A stretch of DNA of 64,000 nucleotides from Salinimicrobium sp963739625. GTDB lineage: Bacteria > Bacteroidota > Bacteroidia > Flavobacteriales > Flavobacteriaceae. This document shows, in pieces, positions 26,768-34,974 of the stretch. The first letter of the stretch is position 1. Each line of letters opens with the position of its first letter. The stretch covers positions 1-64,000 of the forward strand of contig CAVUAU010000011.1 of the NCBI GenBank assembly GCA_963739625.1, written 5' to 3'. A program made the position numbers and the translations under genes. The notes below the pieces were generated by a model, which worked only from the letters and a program-made list of their open reading frames with translations, ran no database searches and was not told the DNA's origin.

Positions 26768-27106
26768 ATGAATCATTATGAAACTGTTTTCATCTTGAAT
26801 CCCGTTTTATCTGATGACCAGATAAAGGAAACAGTTAAGAAATACGAAGACTTTCTTGTTTCTAACGGTGCCAAGATGATATCAAAAGAGAACTGGGGGC
26901 TTAAAAAACTAGCTTACCCAATTCAGCACAAGAAAAGTGGTTTTTATCACTTGTTTGAATTCACCGCACCAGGTGAAGCGATCAATCCGTTGGAAGTTGA
27001 GTTCCGTAGAGATGAGCGCATGATGCGTTACCTTACTGTAAAACTTGATAAGTATGCAGTTGAGTGGGCTGAGAAAAGAAGGAATAGAAACAAAGAAAAA
27101 GCGTAA
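26768..27106 (+). CDS. rpsF: 30S ribosomal protein S6
   Basis: 112 residues with the S6 pattern MNHYETVFILNPVLSDDQIKETVKKYEDFL, NWGLKKLAYPIQHKKSGFYHLFEF and FRRDERMMRYLTVKLDKYA. First gene of the rpsF-rpsR-rplI operon. The C-terminal tail is short and basic. S6 binds S18 in the small-subunit platform, consistent with the adjacent rpsR. Confidence 0.98.
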   Translation: MNHYETVFILNPVLSDDQIKETVKKYEDFLVSNGAKMISKENWGLKKLAYPIQHKKSGFYHLFEFTAPGEAINPLEVEFRRDERMMRYLTVKLDKYAVEWAEKRRNRNKEKA

Positions 27107-27108
27107 GT

Positions 27109-27405
27109 ATGTCATCTATTGAACAACAAGCGAAAGGAAAAAAAGACGGGGAGATCAGATATCTGACTCCGTTAAATATCGAGACCAGCAAGGCGAAGAA
27201 ATACTGTCGTTTCAAGAGATCTGGGATCAAGTATATCGATTACAAAGATCCAGATTTTCTTATGAGCTTTGTGAATGAGCAAGGAAAATTATTGCCTCGT
27301 CGTTTGACAGGAACTTCTTTGAAATATCAAAGAAAAGTGGCTACTGCCGTTAAACGCGCCCGTCACTTAGCATTAATGCCTTACGTTGGCGATTTATTAA
27401 AATAA
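27109..27405 (+). CDS. rpsR: 30S ribosomal protein S18
   Basis: 98 residues, longer than the E. coli protein because of an N-terminal extension (SSIEQQAKGKKDGEIRYLTPLNIETSK) usual in Bacteroidota. Core motifs: KKYCRFKRSGIKYIDYKD, RLTGTSLKYQRKVATAVKRARHLALMPYV. Two bases after rpsF. Confidence 0.98.
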   Translation: MSSIEQQAKGKKDGEIRYLTPLNIETSKAKKYCRFKRSGIKYIDYKDPDFLMSFVNEQGKLLPRRLTGTSLKYQRKVATAVKRARHLALMPYVGDLLK

Positions 27406-27417
27406 AAAGGGGCTATT

Positions 27418-27867
27418 ATGGAATTGATACTTAAAAAAGACGTTGAGAATCTTGGATTTAAAGATGATGTTGTGACCGTTAAACCGGGATACGGCAGAAA
27501 CTTTTTGATCCCTCAAGGTGCTGCTGTTCTGGCAACTCCTTCTACAAAAAAAGTTTTAGAAGAAACTTTGAAACAACGTTCATATAAAGAGCAAAAAGAG
27601 ATCGAAAACGCCAAAGAACAGGCTGCGAAGCTTAACAATATCGAGATCAAACTTACAGCTAAGGCAGGTGCCGGTGATAAGATCTATGGATCTGTAACCG
27701 ATGCTGACCTTGCTGAAGCTTTGTCTAAAGAAGGTGTTGAGATAGAGAAGAAATACATTACAATTGCAGGTGGTAACATTAAACGTCTGGGTCAGTACGA
27801 AGCTACCCTTCGTTTCCACCGCGAAGTGATCTCTAACTTCAACTTTGATGTTGTAGCTGAAGCTTAA
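27418..27867 (+). CDS. rplI: 50S ribosomal protein L9
   Basis: 149 residues with the L9 N-terminal domain (MELILKKDVENLGFKDDVVTVKPGYGRNFLIPQG), the connecting helix (KEQKEIENAKEQAAKLN) and the C-terminal domain (GDKIYGSVTDADLAEAL). Last gene of the operon; a terminator follows. Confidence 0.98.
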   Translation: MELILKKDVENLGFKDDVVTVKPGYGRNFLIPQGAAVLATPSTKKVLEETLKQRSYKEQKEIENAKEQAAKLNNIEIKLTAKAGAGDKIYGSVTDADLAEALSKEGVEIEKKYITIAGGNIKRLGQYEATLRFHREVISNFNFDVVAEA

Positions 27868-27887
27868 TCACTTTGCTAAAATTACTA

Positions 27888-27917
27888 AAGCCTGCTTCTC
27901 CTGAAGTGGGCTTTTTT
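27888..27917 (+). terminator. Intrinsic terminator of the rpsF operon
   Basis: AAGCCTGCTTC (27888-27898) pairs with GAAGTGGGCTT (27903-27913), two wobbles, loop TCCT, followed by a run of T. Confidence 0.85.
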
Positions 27918-28013
27918 TATTTTTACTGCGGAAGAACATCCGCAGATAAAGAGTCTTAAAAATGTGATTTTTGAGACCTGTTAATTTAGCCATATCGGCA
28001 CAAAAGCATAAGC

Positions 28014-28487
28014 ATGAAATACGCCAGATTATCTAAAGAACAATTTGAAGAACTGCACCAGGAATTTATTCATTTTCTGGCCACGCAATCCATCACGGCA
28101 GACGAGTGGGAAGATATCAAGATCAATAAACCTGAAATAGCCGAAGATGAACTTGACGTCTTTAGTGACCTGGTATGGGAAGGTGTCCTAAATCAGGCAG
28201 AATTTTTGGAGCATTTTTCTCCAAACCAGATCTTTCTGTTTAAGATCACCGAATTGACCATTAATCTTATTGGTATTAAAGTGGAGAATAAAGAGATTGA
28301 TGTGACCACAAGACCAGGATACAATTGGCTGCAGCAAAATCTCATGGATGACCGCGTTTCACTTTACACCTCTTCTAAAGCTATAAGTGATGACCGCAAC
28401 AAGGATATCTTTGCACTTGTGCAACAGGGAGCAGTGATCACAAAAGGAGATCTATACGGCTTTTTTGAGAAGCACCTCAATTTGTAA
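28014..28487 (+). CDS. Conserved flavobacterial protein, probably DUF6495
   Basis: 157 residues, soluble, acidic, no signal peptide. It starts MKYARLSKEQFEELHQEFIHFLATQ and contains LDVFSDLVWEGVLNQAEFLEHFSPNQIFLF and IDVTTRPGYNWLQQNLM. I recognise it as a protein conserved in Flavobacteriia and believe it belongs to DUF6495; no function is known. The upstream sequence holds a hairpin-like GTCTTAAAAATG...ATTTTTGAGAC at 27953-27976 and the weak -7 candidate TAATTTAG. The 3' end is followed by low-complexity sequence. Confidence 0.75.
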   Translation: MKYARLSKEQFEELHQEFIHFLATQSITADEWEDIKINKPEIAEDELDVFSDLVWEGVLNQAEFLEHFSPNQIFLFKITELTINLIGIKVENKEIDVTTRPGYNWLQQNLMDDRVSLYTSSKAISDDRNKDIFALVQQGAVITKGDLYGFFEKHLNL

Positions 28488-28613
28488 AATTCAAAATTTC
28501 GGGTTCAGAATTCAAGATTACAGCTCCAGTTTTAAATTTGAAATTCCAAATTCCAAATCCCAGATTCCAAACCCGGAAAAAATTGGAATTTGGTGCTTGA
28601 AAATTGGATTTTC
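28488..28613. repeat. Low-complexity AATTC-type repeat tract
   Basis: The gap between two convergent genes consists of degenerate units such as AATTCAAAATTTC, GAAATTCCAAATTCC and CAGATTCCAAACCC. Similar tracts lie at 52640-52680 and 58877-58912. No gene or stable hairpin is evident. Confidence 0.5.
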
Positions 28614-29852
28614 CTATTCGTACCTGAGTGACTCGATTGGATCCTGCTTCGCGGCTTTTGCTGCGGGATAACTTCCGGCGAGAATTGCGACTAAAATGGT
28701 GATCGCGGTCGCCCAAATCATCGCCATCCATGGGGTTGTAAAGTCAAATCCTGCTGCCGAAGAAACTGCGAAACCAATAAGAATTCCGAAGATAATTCCG
28801 AAGAGGCCTCCCAATTGACCAATGATAAGCGTCTCCATAAAGAACTGGGTCGCGATCGTGTTTTTCTTGGCACCAAGTGCTTTTCGCACTCCAATCTCCC
28901 GCGTCCTTTCACTTACCGAGACCAGCATAATGTTCATCAATGCGATCGACGAGCCAAAAATGGTAATAATTGAGATTGCCCAGGCAGCATAATTTAGATA
29001 TTGAGTGATAGAAAAGATCCTGTTAATGAGATCATCGCTTTTCGCAATTCCAAAGTTGTTTTCTTCCACCGGGTTCAGGCCGCGAATATTCCTGAAGGTG
29101 ATGATTGCCTCGTCCTGTGCTCCTTCCAGCAGTTCTTTATTGTCAACTTTTACACTAATGTTGTAATTGATGTTTGGCGCCGTAAAAATGGAGCGTGCGA
29201 TTTGTACAGGAATAAGCACCCGTAGATCCTGGTTATTTCCGAAGGTTGACCCCTTTGATTCCAGGATCCCAATAACACGAAATTTGGCGCCTCTTACAGA
29301 AATCGTTTTTCCAACCGGGTTTAATCCTTTGAAAAGCCCTTCTTTAAAATCGGATCCCAGAATAGCAACGTGGTTGTTGTTCTCAATGTCGAATATGTTG
29401 AGGTCGCGACCTTCTTCCACTTTTAACCCCGAGTTGGTGACAAAATTTTCATTTACCCCAAGAATAGTCACTTCGGGATCTGTCTCTTCATTTTCATATT
29501 TCACTTCTGCCGAAGAGGTGCCTGTGAAGGAAATCGAAGTCTGTGTCTGCGGAAAAAGGAATTTGTCCTTAAATTCTTTTACTTCACGATATCCAATAAT
29601 AGGATTCACCTTCTCCTGTTCTCCGCCGTTGCGTCGCACCTGTGACTCATAACGCTGCAAATTAAATGTGTTGGCACCCATAGAAGCAAAATCACTGCTA
29701 ATGGTGTTTTCGAGGGCCGAAACTGCACTCAGGATCCCGACAAGTGCTGTAATTCCAATGGCGATGATCATCACCGTGAGTATCGTCCTTAAAAGCTGAC
29801 TTTTAATCGAAAAAAATGCAATGCGAACGTTTTCTTTAAAAAGTGGAAACAT
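28614..29852 (-). CDS. MacB-like ABC transporter permease (FtsX family)
   Basis: 412 residues with one N-terminal transmembrane segment (about 20-42), a large periplasmic MacB_PCD domain (about 45-275) and three C-terminal segments forming the FtsX domain (SIITIFGSSIALMNIMLVSVSERTREIGVRKALGAKK, IIFGILIGFAVSS, and a last one ending AAKAAKQDPIESLRYE). This is the type IV mechanotransmission layout of MacB/LolC-like proteins. No ATPase gene is adjacent; it must be elsewhere or shared. Substrate unknown. Confidence 0.9.
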   Translation of the reverse strand: MFPLFKENVRIAFFSIKSQLLRTILTVMIIAIGITALVGILSAVSALENTISSDFASMGANTFNLQRYESQVRRNGGEQEKVNPIIGYREVKEFKDKFLFPQTQTSISFTGTSSAEVKYENEETDPEVTILGVNENFVTNSGLKVEEGRDLNIFDIENNNHVAILGSDFKEGLFKGLNPVGKTISVRGAKFRVIGILESKGSTFGNNQDLRVLIPVQIARSIFTAPNINYNISVKVDNKELLEGAQDEAIITFRNIRGLNPVEENNFGIAKSDDLINRIFSITQYLNYAAWAISIITIFGSSIALMNIMLVSVSERTREIGVRKALGAKKNTIATQFFMETLIIGQLGGLFGIIFGILIGFAVSSAAGFDFTTPWMAMIWATAITILVAILAGSYPAAKAAKQDPIESLRYE

Positions 29853-29992
29853 GCGGAGCTTTGATGTTTATTGGTTAGACGCATTTCTCGGGCAGTTGTT
29901 ACACCTGTTAAAAATTAAACTTGTTGATTTTTCGCTGTGGTCGCTATTCTTTTAAATTTTCAGATATTTGCAGCTCATTTAAAGATTCAAAA

Positions 29993-31363
29993 ATGGCCCA
30001 AAAACCTTCAATTCCAAAAGGTACCCGAGACTTTTCTCCTGCCGAGGTGGCAAAGAGAAATTATATCATTCAAAAGATTCAGGAGCAGTTCAGTAAATTC
30101 GGTTTTCAACCCATTGAAACCCCAAGTTTTGAGAATTTTGATACGCTTATGGGCAAGTACGGGGAAGAAGGAGACAGGTTGATCTTTAAAATTCTTAACT
30201 CGGGAGATTTTCTTCGGAAGGCAGATCAACAGGCCTACGAGCAAAAGGATAGCCTTAAGATCACGCCATCCATTAGTGAAAAAGCTTTGCGTTACGATCT
30301 CACCGTACCGTTCGCGAGGTACGTTGTGCAACACCGCAATGAGCTGGAATTCCCATTCAAGCGCTACCAGATACAGCCGGTATGGCGTGCAGACAGGCCT
30401 CAAAAAGGGCGTTTTAGAGAGTTCTTCCAGTGCGATGCAGATGTTGTAGGAAGCCAGAGCCTTTGGCAGGAGGTGGAATTTGTGCAGCTTTATGATGCTG
30501 TGTTTACCTCTCTGCAACTTGAAGGCGTGACCATCAAGATCAATAACAGGAAAGTACTTTCAGGTTTTGCTGAAGTTATTGGCGAATCTGATAAGCTCAT
30601 CGATTTTACCGTGGCCCTTGATAAGCTGGACAAAATTGGTGAGGACGGGGTCAAAAAGGAGATGCAGGAGAAAGGAATTTCTGCGGAAGCTATTCAAAAG
30701 ATTCAGCCGGTTTTTGACCTAAAAGGTGAATTTGGAGATAAAATTGAAGTGTTGAAAACCATTCTTTCAACTTCTGAAGTTGGTAAGAAAGGTATAGAAG
30801 AACTCGAATTCATTAGCAGGGGCGTTGAAGATCTTGGTCTTGAAACGGCCAAACTTGACCTTGATGTCACCCTTGCCCGGGGACTAAACTATTACACCGG
30901 AGCCATTTTTGAAGTTTCTGCTCCCGAAAAAGTTCAGATGGGTTCTATTGGTGGAGGCGGCCGTTACGATGATCTCACCGGGATTTTCGGTCTAAACGAT
31001 GTGAGCGGGGTAGGGATCTCTTTTGGCCTGGACCGCATTTATCTTGTCCTGGAAGAACTCGATCTTTTTCCTCAAACAGTTGCCCAAAATGTGGAAGCTC
31101 TGTTTATCAACTTTGGAGAAAAGGAAAGCCTGTACTGCTTAAAGGCTATAAAGAACCTTAGAAAGGCAGGGGTTGCAGCAGAATTATATCCCGATGAGGC
31201 CAAGATGAAAAAGCAGATGAATCACGCGAATAAACGTGATATTCCATTTGTGATCTTAGCCGGGGCAGAAGAGATGCAGCAGGAGAAATTTACTTTAAAA
31301 AATATGAGGTCAGGGGAGCAGTTTTCTGTTTCTCAGGAGGAATTGATCGAGAAGCTCAAGTAA
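29993..31363 (+). CDS. hisS: Histidine--tRNA ligase
   Basis: 456 residues from the ATG at 29993; the open frame extends 24 codons upstream but the protein family begins at MAQKPSIPKGTRDFSP. Class II motifs: motif 1 in FQPIETPSFENFDTLMGKYGEEG, motif 2 in KRYQIQPVWRADRPQKGRFREFFQCDAD, the histidine-specific LARGLNYYTGAIFE and motif 3 in GSIGGGGRYDDLTGIFG...GISFGLDR. The anticodon-binding domain is at the C-terminus (LRKAGVAAELYPDEAKMKKQMNHANKRDIPFVILAG). Single gene, followed by a composite repeat region. Confidence 0.97.
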   Translation: MAQKPSIPKGTRDFSPAEVAKRNYIIQKIQEQFSKFGFQPIETPSFENFDTLMGKYGEEGDRLIFKILNSGDFLRKADQQAYEQKDSLKITPSISEKALRYDLTVPFARYVVQHRNELEFPFKRYQIQPVWRADRPQKGRFREFFQCDADVVGSQSLWQEVEFVQLYDAVFTSLQLEGVTIKINNRKVLSGFAEVIGESDKLIDFTVALDKLDKIGEDGVKKEMQEKGISAEAIQKIQPVFDLKGEFGDKIEVLKTILSTSEVGKKGIEELEFISRGVEDLGLETAKLDLDVTLARGLNYYTGAIFEVSAPEKVQMGSIGGGGRYDDLTGIFGLNDVSGVGISFGLDRIYLVLEELDLFPQTVAQNVEALFINFGEKESLYCLKAIKNLRKAGVAAELYPDEAKMKKQMNHANKRDIPFVILAGAEEMQQEKFTLKNMRSGEQFSVSQEELIEKLK

Positions 31364-31364
31364 A

Positions 31365-31545
31365 CAGTTGCAGGTTGCAAGTTGCAGGTCTTTTTTAAAC
31401 TATCCCCTCCTGTGGAGGGTTGTCTGCAGGCTTGCCTGCCAGCGGCAGGACGGGGTGGGGAAGGAATTCGAATTTTTTTGTAGTACAACCACCCCCTCAG
31501 GCTTCGCCTGCCACCCCTCCTTGAAAAGGAGGGGAACACTGGAAA
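31365..31545. repeat. Composite intergenic repeat with several inverted units
   Basis: Three units of TTGCAGG/TTGCAAG at 31367-31388 are followed by CCCTCCTGTGGAGGG (31405-31419), GCAGGCTTGCCTGC near 31426-31439, ACCACCCCCTC...GGCTTCGCC near 31489-31508 and the perfect hairpin CCCCTCCTT/AAGGAGGGG at 31514-31534. Parts of the left and right halves are complementary (GGGGTGGGG against CCACCCC). It has the look of a REP/MITE-like dispersed element rather than a simple terminator. It fills the gap between hisS and a convergent aldo/keto reductase. Confidence 0.65.
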
Positions 31546-31562
31546 AAGTACCGGGTTAGAAT

Positions 31563-32507
31563 TTAACCGCTGATATCATTTAGCTTCGCCATTTCCTCTC
31601 CTGAAAGTTTCAAGTTCACAGCTTCTTCAAACGCTTTTAAATGACTGCTCCTGGTAGCGCTAGCAATTGGTGCGGTTATTCCGGGGCGATTCATGATCCA
31701 GCGTAAGGCCACTGCGGCATTGGAAACATTATGAGCTTTAGAGATGCTGTCCAGGTTGTCCAGAACTTTCAGACCCTTTTCGCTGAAATATTTTTCCACG
31801 ATCTCTTTACGCGCTCCCGAAATGTCTTCTTTTTTGCGATATTTTCCTGTTAGAAAGCCGCTGGCGAGGGAGAAGTAGGAGGTGACACCCATTTCATATT
31901 CCTTCGCGATTTCCCAGTAACCTTCCTCAAACTTTTTGCGTTCCATGAGGCTGTATTCGGGTTGCAGCACCTGGTATTTTGGGAGATTTCCATCTTCGGC
32001 AGCAGCCAAAGATTCCCGCACTCTTTCCGGAGAAAGATTAGAGGCTCCAATATATCTTACTTTTCCGTTCTTGATAAGCTGCTGATAAGCTTCAAGAGTT
32101 TCTTCAACGGGTGTGGCTTCATTGTCCCAGTGCGTAAAATACAGGTCTATATGATCTGTCTGGAGGCGGCGTAGAGAATCTTCAGCAGCCTTTAAAATAT
32201 AATTTTTCGATACATCTCTTCCTTCCTTCCCGGGATTGGATCCAACTTTGGTGGCAAGAATAATCTTATCGCGGTTCCCGCGCTCCTTCAGCCATTTTCC
32301 TATAATAGTTTCAGATTCACCTCCGCTGTTTCCCGGCGCCCAGTGTGAATATGAGTCGGCGGTGTCGATGGTGTTGAAGCCTTTTTCAAGCACTTCGTCC
32401 AGCATCCTGAAAGATTCCTTCTCATCAAGTGTCCACCCAAAGACGTTGCCGCCAAAGATGATTGGAGAAACCTGTAATCCTGTGTTACCTAATGATCTGT
32501 ACTGCAT
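31563..32507 (-). CDS. Aldo/keto reductase (AKR), group with YajO/Tas-like members
   Basis: 314 residues, TIM-barrel NADPH oxidoreductase. Catalytic tetrad candidates: Asp in FNTIDTADSYSHW, Tyr in the same segment, Lys in ILATKVG and His in IDLYFTHWD. The start MQYRSLGNTGLQVSPIIFGGNVFG is typical. The C-terminal cofactor region is ALRWIMNRPGITAPIASATRSSHLKAFEEAVNLKL. Substrate unknown. Single gene between the repeat region and the M61 peptidase; a second, different AKR is encoded at 51574-52521. Confidence 0.9.
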   Translation of the reverse strand: MQYRSLGNTGLQVSPIIFGGNVFGWTLDEKESFRMLDEVLEKGFNTIDTADSYSHWAPGNSGGESETIIGKWLKERGNRDKIILATKVGSNPGKEGRDVSKNYILKAAEDSLRRLQTDHIDLYFTHWDNEATPVEETLEAYQQLIKNGKVRYIGASNLSPERVRESLAAAEDGNLPKYQVLQPEYSLMERKKFEEGYWEIAKEYEMGVTSYFSLASGFLTGKYRKKEDISGARKEIVEKYFSEKGLKVLDNLDSISKAHNVSNAAVALRWIMNRPGITAPIASATRSSHLKAFEEAVNLKLSGEEMAKLNDISG

Positions 32508-32537
32508 GTTGGTTGGTTTTGAAGATTAATATAAAAA

Positions 32538-32570
32538 AGAATCCTCAAAAAAGCCATTTTTGAGGATTCT
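32538..32570 (-). terminator. Intrinsic terminator of the M61 peptidase gene
   Basis: AGAATCCTCAAAAA (32538-32551) and TTTTTGAGGATTCT (32557-32570), 14-base perfect arms with loop AGCCA. Read on the minus strand it is followed by a T-rich tract. It contains the CAAAAATG-type palindrome core seen at other terminators here. Confidence 0.85.
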
Positions 32571-32578
32571 TTAATTGC

Positions 32579-34456
32579 TCAACCTTTTAACCATGCTTCC
32601 CGTAATTTTACTTTTGGATCGTTTGGCGGTAACTCCTTTTCCTGTAGGACTCTTGCTTTCATCAAGGGTGGAAAGGTTTTGTGTTGCAGCGCTTTAATGC
32701 TGCCATTTCTTTTTACGGTAACTTTAATTTCCCTTCCTGCTTCCCAGGCTGCAGCTTCTTGTAGAAGCTCAACGGCGTTCCCGGCATTGTATGCTTTCCC
32801 GTTGACACTTACCAGTACATCTCCTCCCTCAATGCCAAGAGCTTTCAGGAAGCTGTTGTTGGGGGCATTTTCATTGAAAACAATAGACTTTTCGCTGTTT
32901 AACGTAAGAAATTCGTTGGGGTTATCATCTGACAAATATCGGCTAAAGTAGCTCGATTCCTTTTCAACTTCAGCAAACTCCAAACCTACCTTTTCAAAGA
33001 ATTCAGCATATGGAATAGGCGTATTTCCCGAGACATAGCTGCTAAAGAAATCTCCTATTTGGGGATAGGTCATGGCAACGATCTCATCTATGAGCTTGTC
33101 ATCTTCAAAAGGCTCGTTCTTACCATATTTGTTGCTCAACTTTCTCATAAGGTCCAGCAGGCCAAAGTTCCCGTTGCTGAGTTCTCTTAACCTTATATCC
33201 AAAGCCATTCCTATTAAAGCGCCTTTTTGGTAGACGTTAATATAGCTGTCGCTGTATTTCTTGTCCAAAACATTCTTACTCATTTCTGTAAAAGACATGC
33301 TGTCATCAAATTGCCTGGAGCTTCTAATTTTGCCTATAAGCCTGTCGTAAAACGCATCTTTATCTATGAGCCCCTGGTTGACCTGGAAAAGATTCGCAAA
33401 ATATTCGGTAACCCCTTCATACATCCACAGGTGTTGAGACATTTTGGGAGCGTTGTAATCAAAAAAGTGAATCTCTTCGGAATGTACATTTAATGGAGTG
33501 AGGATATGGAAAAACTCATGAGAGACTACATTAGTCATCACCTTCTGGAGGATCTGAGGAGGTAGGCTTTCCGGCAGGTTGACCACCGTAGAAGTATGAT
33601 GTTCCAGTGCTCCCTTTCCACGGGCATCGGTTCTTTTTGGGTCAGAAAGGTAGAGAAGAATAGCGTATTTGTCAGTGTTGTTTATTTCACCTAAAAAGTT
33701 CTTTTGCGCCCTGATCATCTTTTCCAGGCCGGGCATGAGTTTTTCTGCGGAAGTTACTCCGTTTGGAGAATAAACATCCAGTAAGACTTTCATTCCCTCT
33801 ACTTCGATTGAGGCGGTATCTGGCCGGGAATACATGATTGGATGGTCTGTGATATCGAAATATCTGTTTACTCTAAATTCGTCTAAAGCAATCTTGTCGG
33901 TTTCTGAAGTTGTGCTGGCGGTAAGTGCACTTCCCGAGATCAGGTTTTTTGGTCTTCTCACCTTAAGCACATAATTTTCTTCTTTTTCACCTTCAAAATA
34001 GCCCACAAAGCCGTGAAGGTTGAGCATGAAATTTTCACCACTGTTGATGTTGACTCCCACGGGGGAAAAGACTCCTCCTTCATCCTCCATATCGTATGTA
34101 TCATTGACGCGGTAGCTTACTTTGTCCAGATTCCTGGCATTAGAAATGGTCCAGGAGCTTTTTCCCGATTTTTCAATCGCCATTTCTTTGCCCGAATAAT
34201 CAAAGGCCTTGAAGTTTTCGATGAACCTTCCAAAATCATCGATGGCATAATTCCCCGGAACCATCCTGGGAAGATAAAAAATGGTTTGGTCGGTTGTAAA
34301 CGGGTCCGGGTCAACGACGACCTGAACCTGGTCGTTTTCAACATTCACCAGATCAAGATACGCTGTTACAGGGGAATTCTTTTCCTGAAGATTTCTGCCC
34401 GATTTACAACTGATCCCAAGCAGAACAAGGGAAACTAATAGCATTACTTTTCTCAT
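32579..34456 (-). CDS. M61 family metallopeptidase lipoprotein
   Basis: 625 residues with signal MRKVMLLVSLVLLGISC (lipid Cys17). An N-terminal beta domain is followed by the gluzincin core: zinc motif in VSHEFFHILTPLNVHS, third ligand region in HLWMYEGVTEYFANLF. A PDZ domain lies near the C-terminus (LKALGIEGGDVLVSVNGKAYNAGNAVELLQEAAAWEAG). This is the glycyl-aminopeptidase-like M61/PDZ layout. Lipid anchoring places it in the envelope, with a likely role in peptide turnover. Confidence 0.92.
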   Translation of the reverse strand: MRKVMLLVSLVLLGISCKSGRNLQEKNSPVTAYLDLVNVENDQVQVVVDPDPFTTDQTIFYLPRMVPGNYAIDDFGRFIENFKAFDYSGKEMAIEKSGKSSWTISNARNLDKVSYRVNDTYDMEDEGGVFSPVGVNINSGENFMLNLHGFVGYFEGEKEENYVLKVRRPKNLISGSALTASTTSETDKIALDEFRVNRYFDITDHPIMYSRPDTASIEVEGMKVLLDVYSPNGVTSAEKLMPGLEKMIRAQKNFLGEINNTDKYAILLYLSDPKRTDARGKGALEHHTSTVVNLPESLPPQILQKVMTNVVSHEFFHILTPLNVHSEEIHFFDYNAPKMSQHLWMYEGVTEYFANLFQVNQGLIDKDAFYDRLIGKIRSSRQFDDSMSFTEMSKNVLDKKYSDSYINVYQKGALIGMALDIRLRELSNGNFGLLDLMRKLSNKYGKNEPFEDDKLIDEIVAMTYPQIGDFFSSYVSGNTPIPYAEFFEKVGLEFAEVEKESSYFSRYLSDDNPNEFLTLNSEKSIVFNENAPNNSFLKALGIEGGDVLVSVNGKAYNAGNAVELLQEAAAWEAGREIKVTVKRNGSIKALQHKTFPPLMKARVLQEKELPPNDPKVKLREAWLKG

Positions 34457-34619
34457 AACTTTTGATATTGCCTTTCTTGTGCAGAAAGATGTTTTCTCAA
34501 AAGTAGGTGCTGAAAAGGCCTTTTTTAAACTGTATTTAAACGAAACGGGAAAAAGAGAAGCTGAAATAGGATATTTTCTATGTGAACCAGAAATCTCAGA
34601 TTCAGGTGGAAAGGAAAGG

Positions 34620-34642
34620 CTTCAAAAATGGCTTTTTTGAAG
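34620..34642. terminator. CAAAAATGG-type hairpin downstream of a small membrane gene
   Basis: CTTCAAAAA (34620-34628) and TTTTTTGAAG (34633-34642) with a short loop TGGC. It lies 10 bases after the stop of the 49-residue minus-strand gene and probably terminates it. Confidence 0.55.
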
Positions 34643-34652
34643 GAATAGACTT

Positions 34653-34802
34653 CTACTCGTAATGAAAAAGCTTCAGGATCAAATTGAGGATTCCCGGCAG
34701 CGCCCTGAACAGCAGGAAACCACCCACAGCAAGAATGAACAGGATGAAGATCTCTCTCACCCATTCATTGTTTACGAGCTCATATAGCTTTTTCTTTGCC
34801 AT
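34653..34802 (-). CDS. Small single-pass membrane protein, 49 residues
   Basis: Short ORF that starts MAKKKLYELVNNEWVREIF, has one strongly hydrophobic segment (about 18-33, IFILFILAVGGFLLF) and ends LKLFHYE. It is preceded by AAAAGGTG six bases before ATG and followed by a hairpin, which supports expression. The positive-charged N-terminus and the single segment indicate an inner-membrane peptide. I do not recognise a family. It sits between the M61 peptidase gene and the last gene (atpG) of the N-ATPase operon, all on the minus strand; about 170 bases separate it from atpG, with no gene seen in that stretch. Confidence 0.6.
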   Translation of the reverse strand: MAKKKLYELVNNEWVREIFILFILAVGGFLLFRALPGILNLILKLFHYE

Positions 34803-34974
34803 CACCTTTTAGTATAACTACTATGCAGCAAAAATCTCACCAAAAAATAGAATCTGCTTTTTCTTTTAACTGCCCCTAAAAGGGTGAACAGCTAAGATGT
34901 CTAAAAAAAGGATTTTTAACCTGCTTTAGTGCAGCCTTTTTTGGAGATTTAAACTGCAAGTGGTTTCTAATTTG

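Noticed and set aside
30008..30517. Minus-strand open frame of 169 residues
   Set aside because: Antisense to hisS, no recognisable fold.
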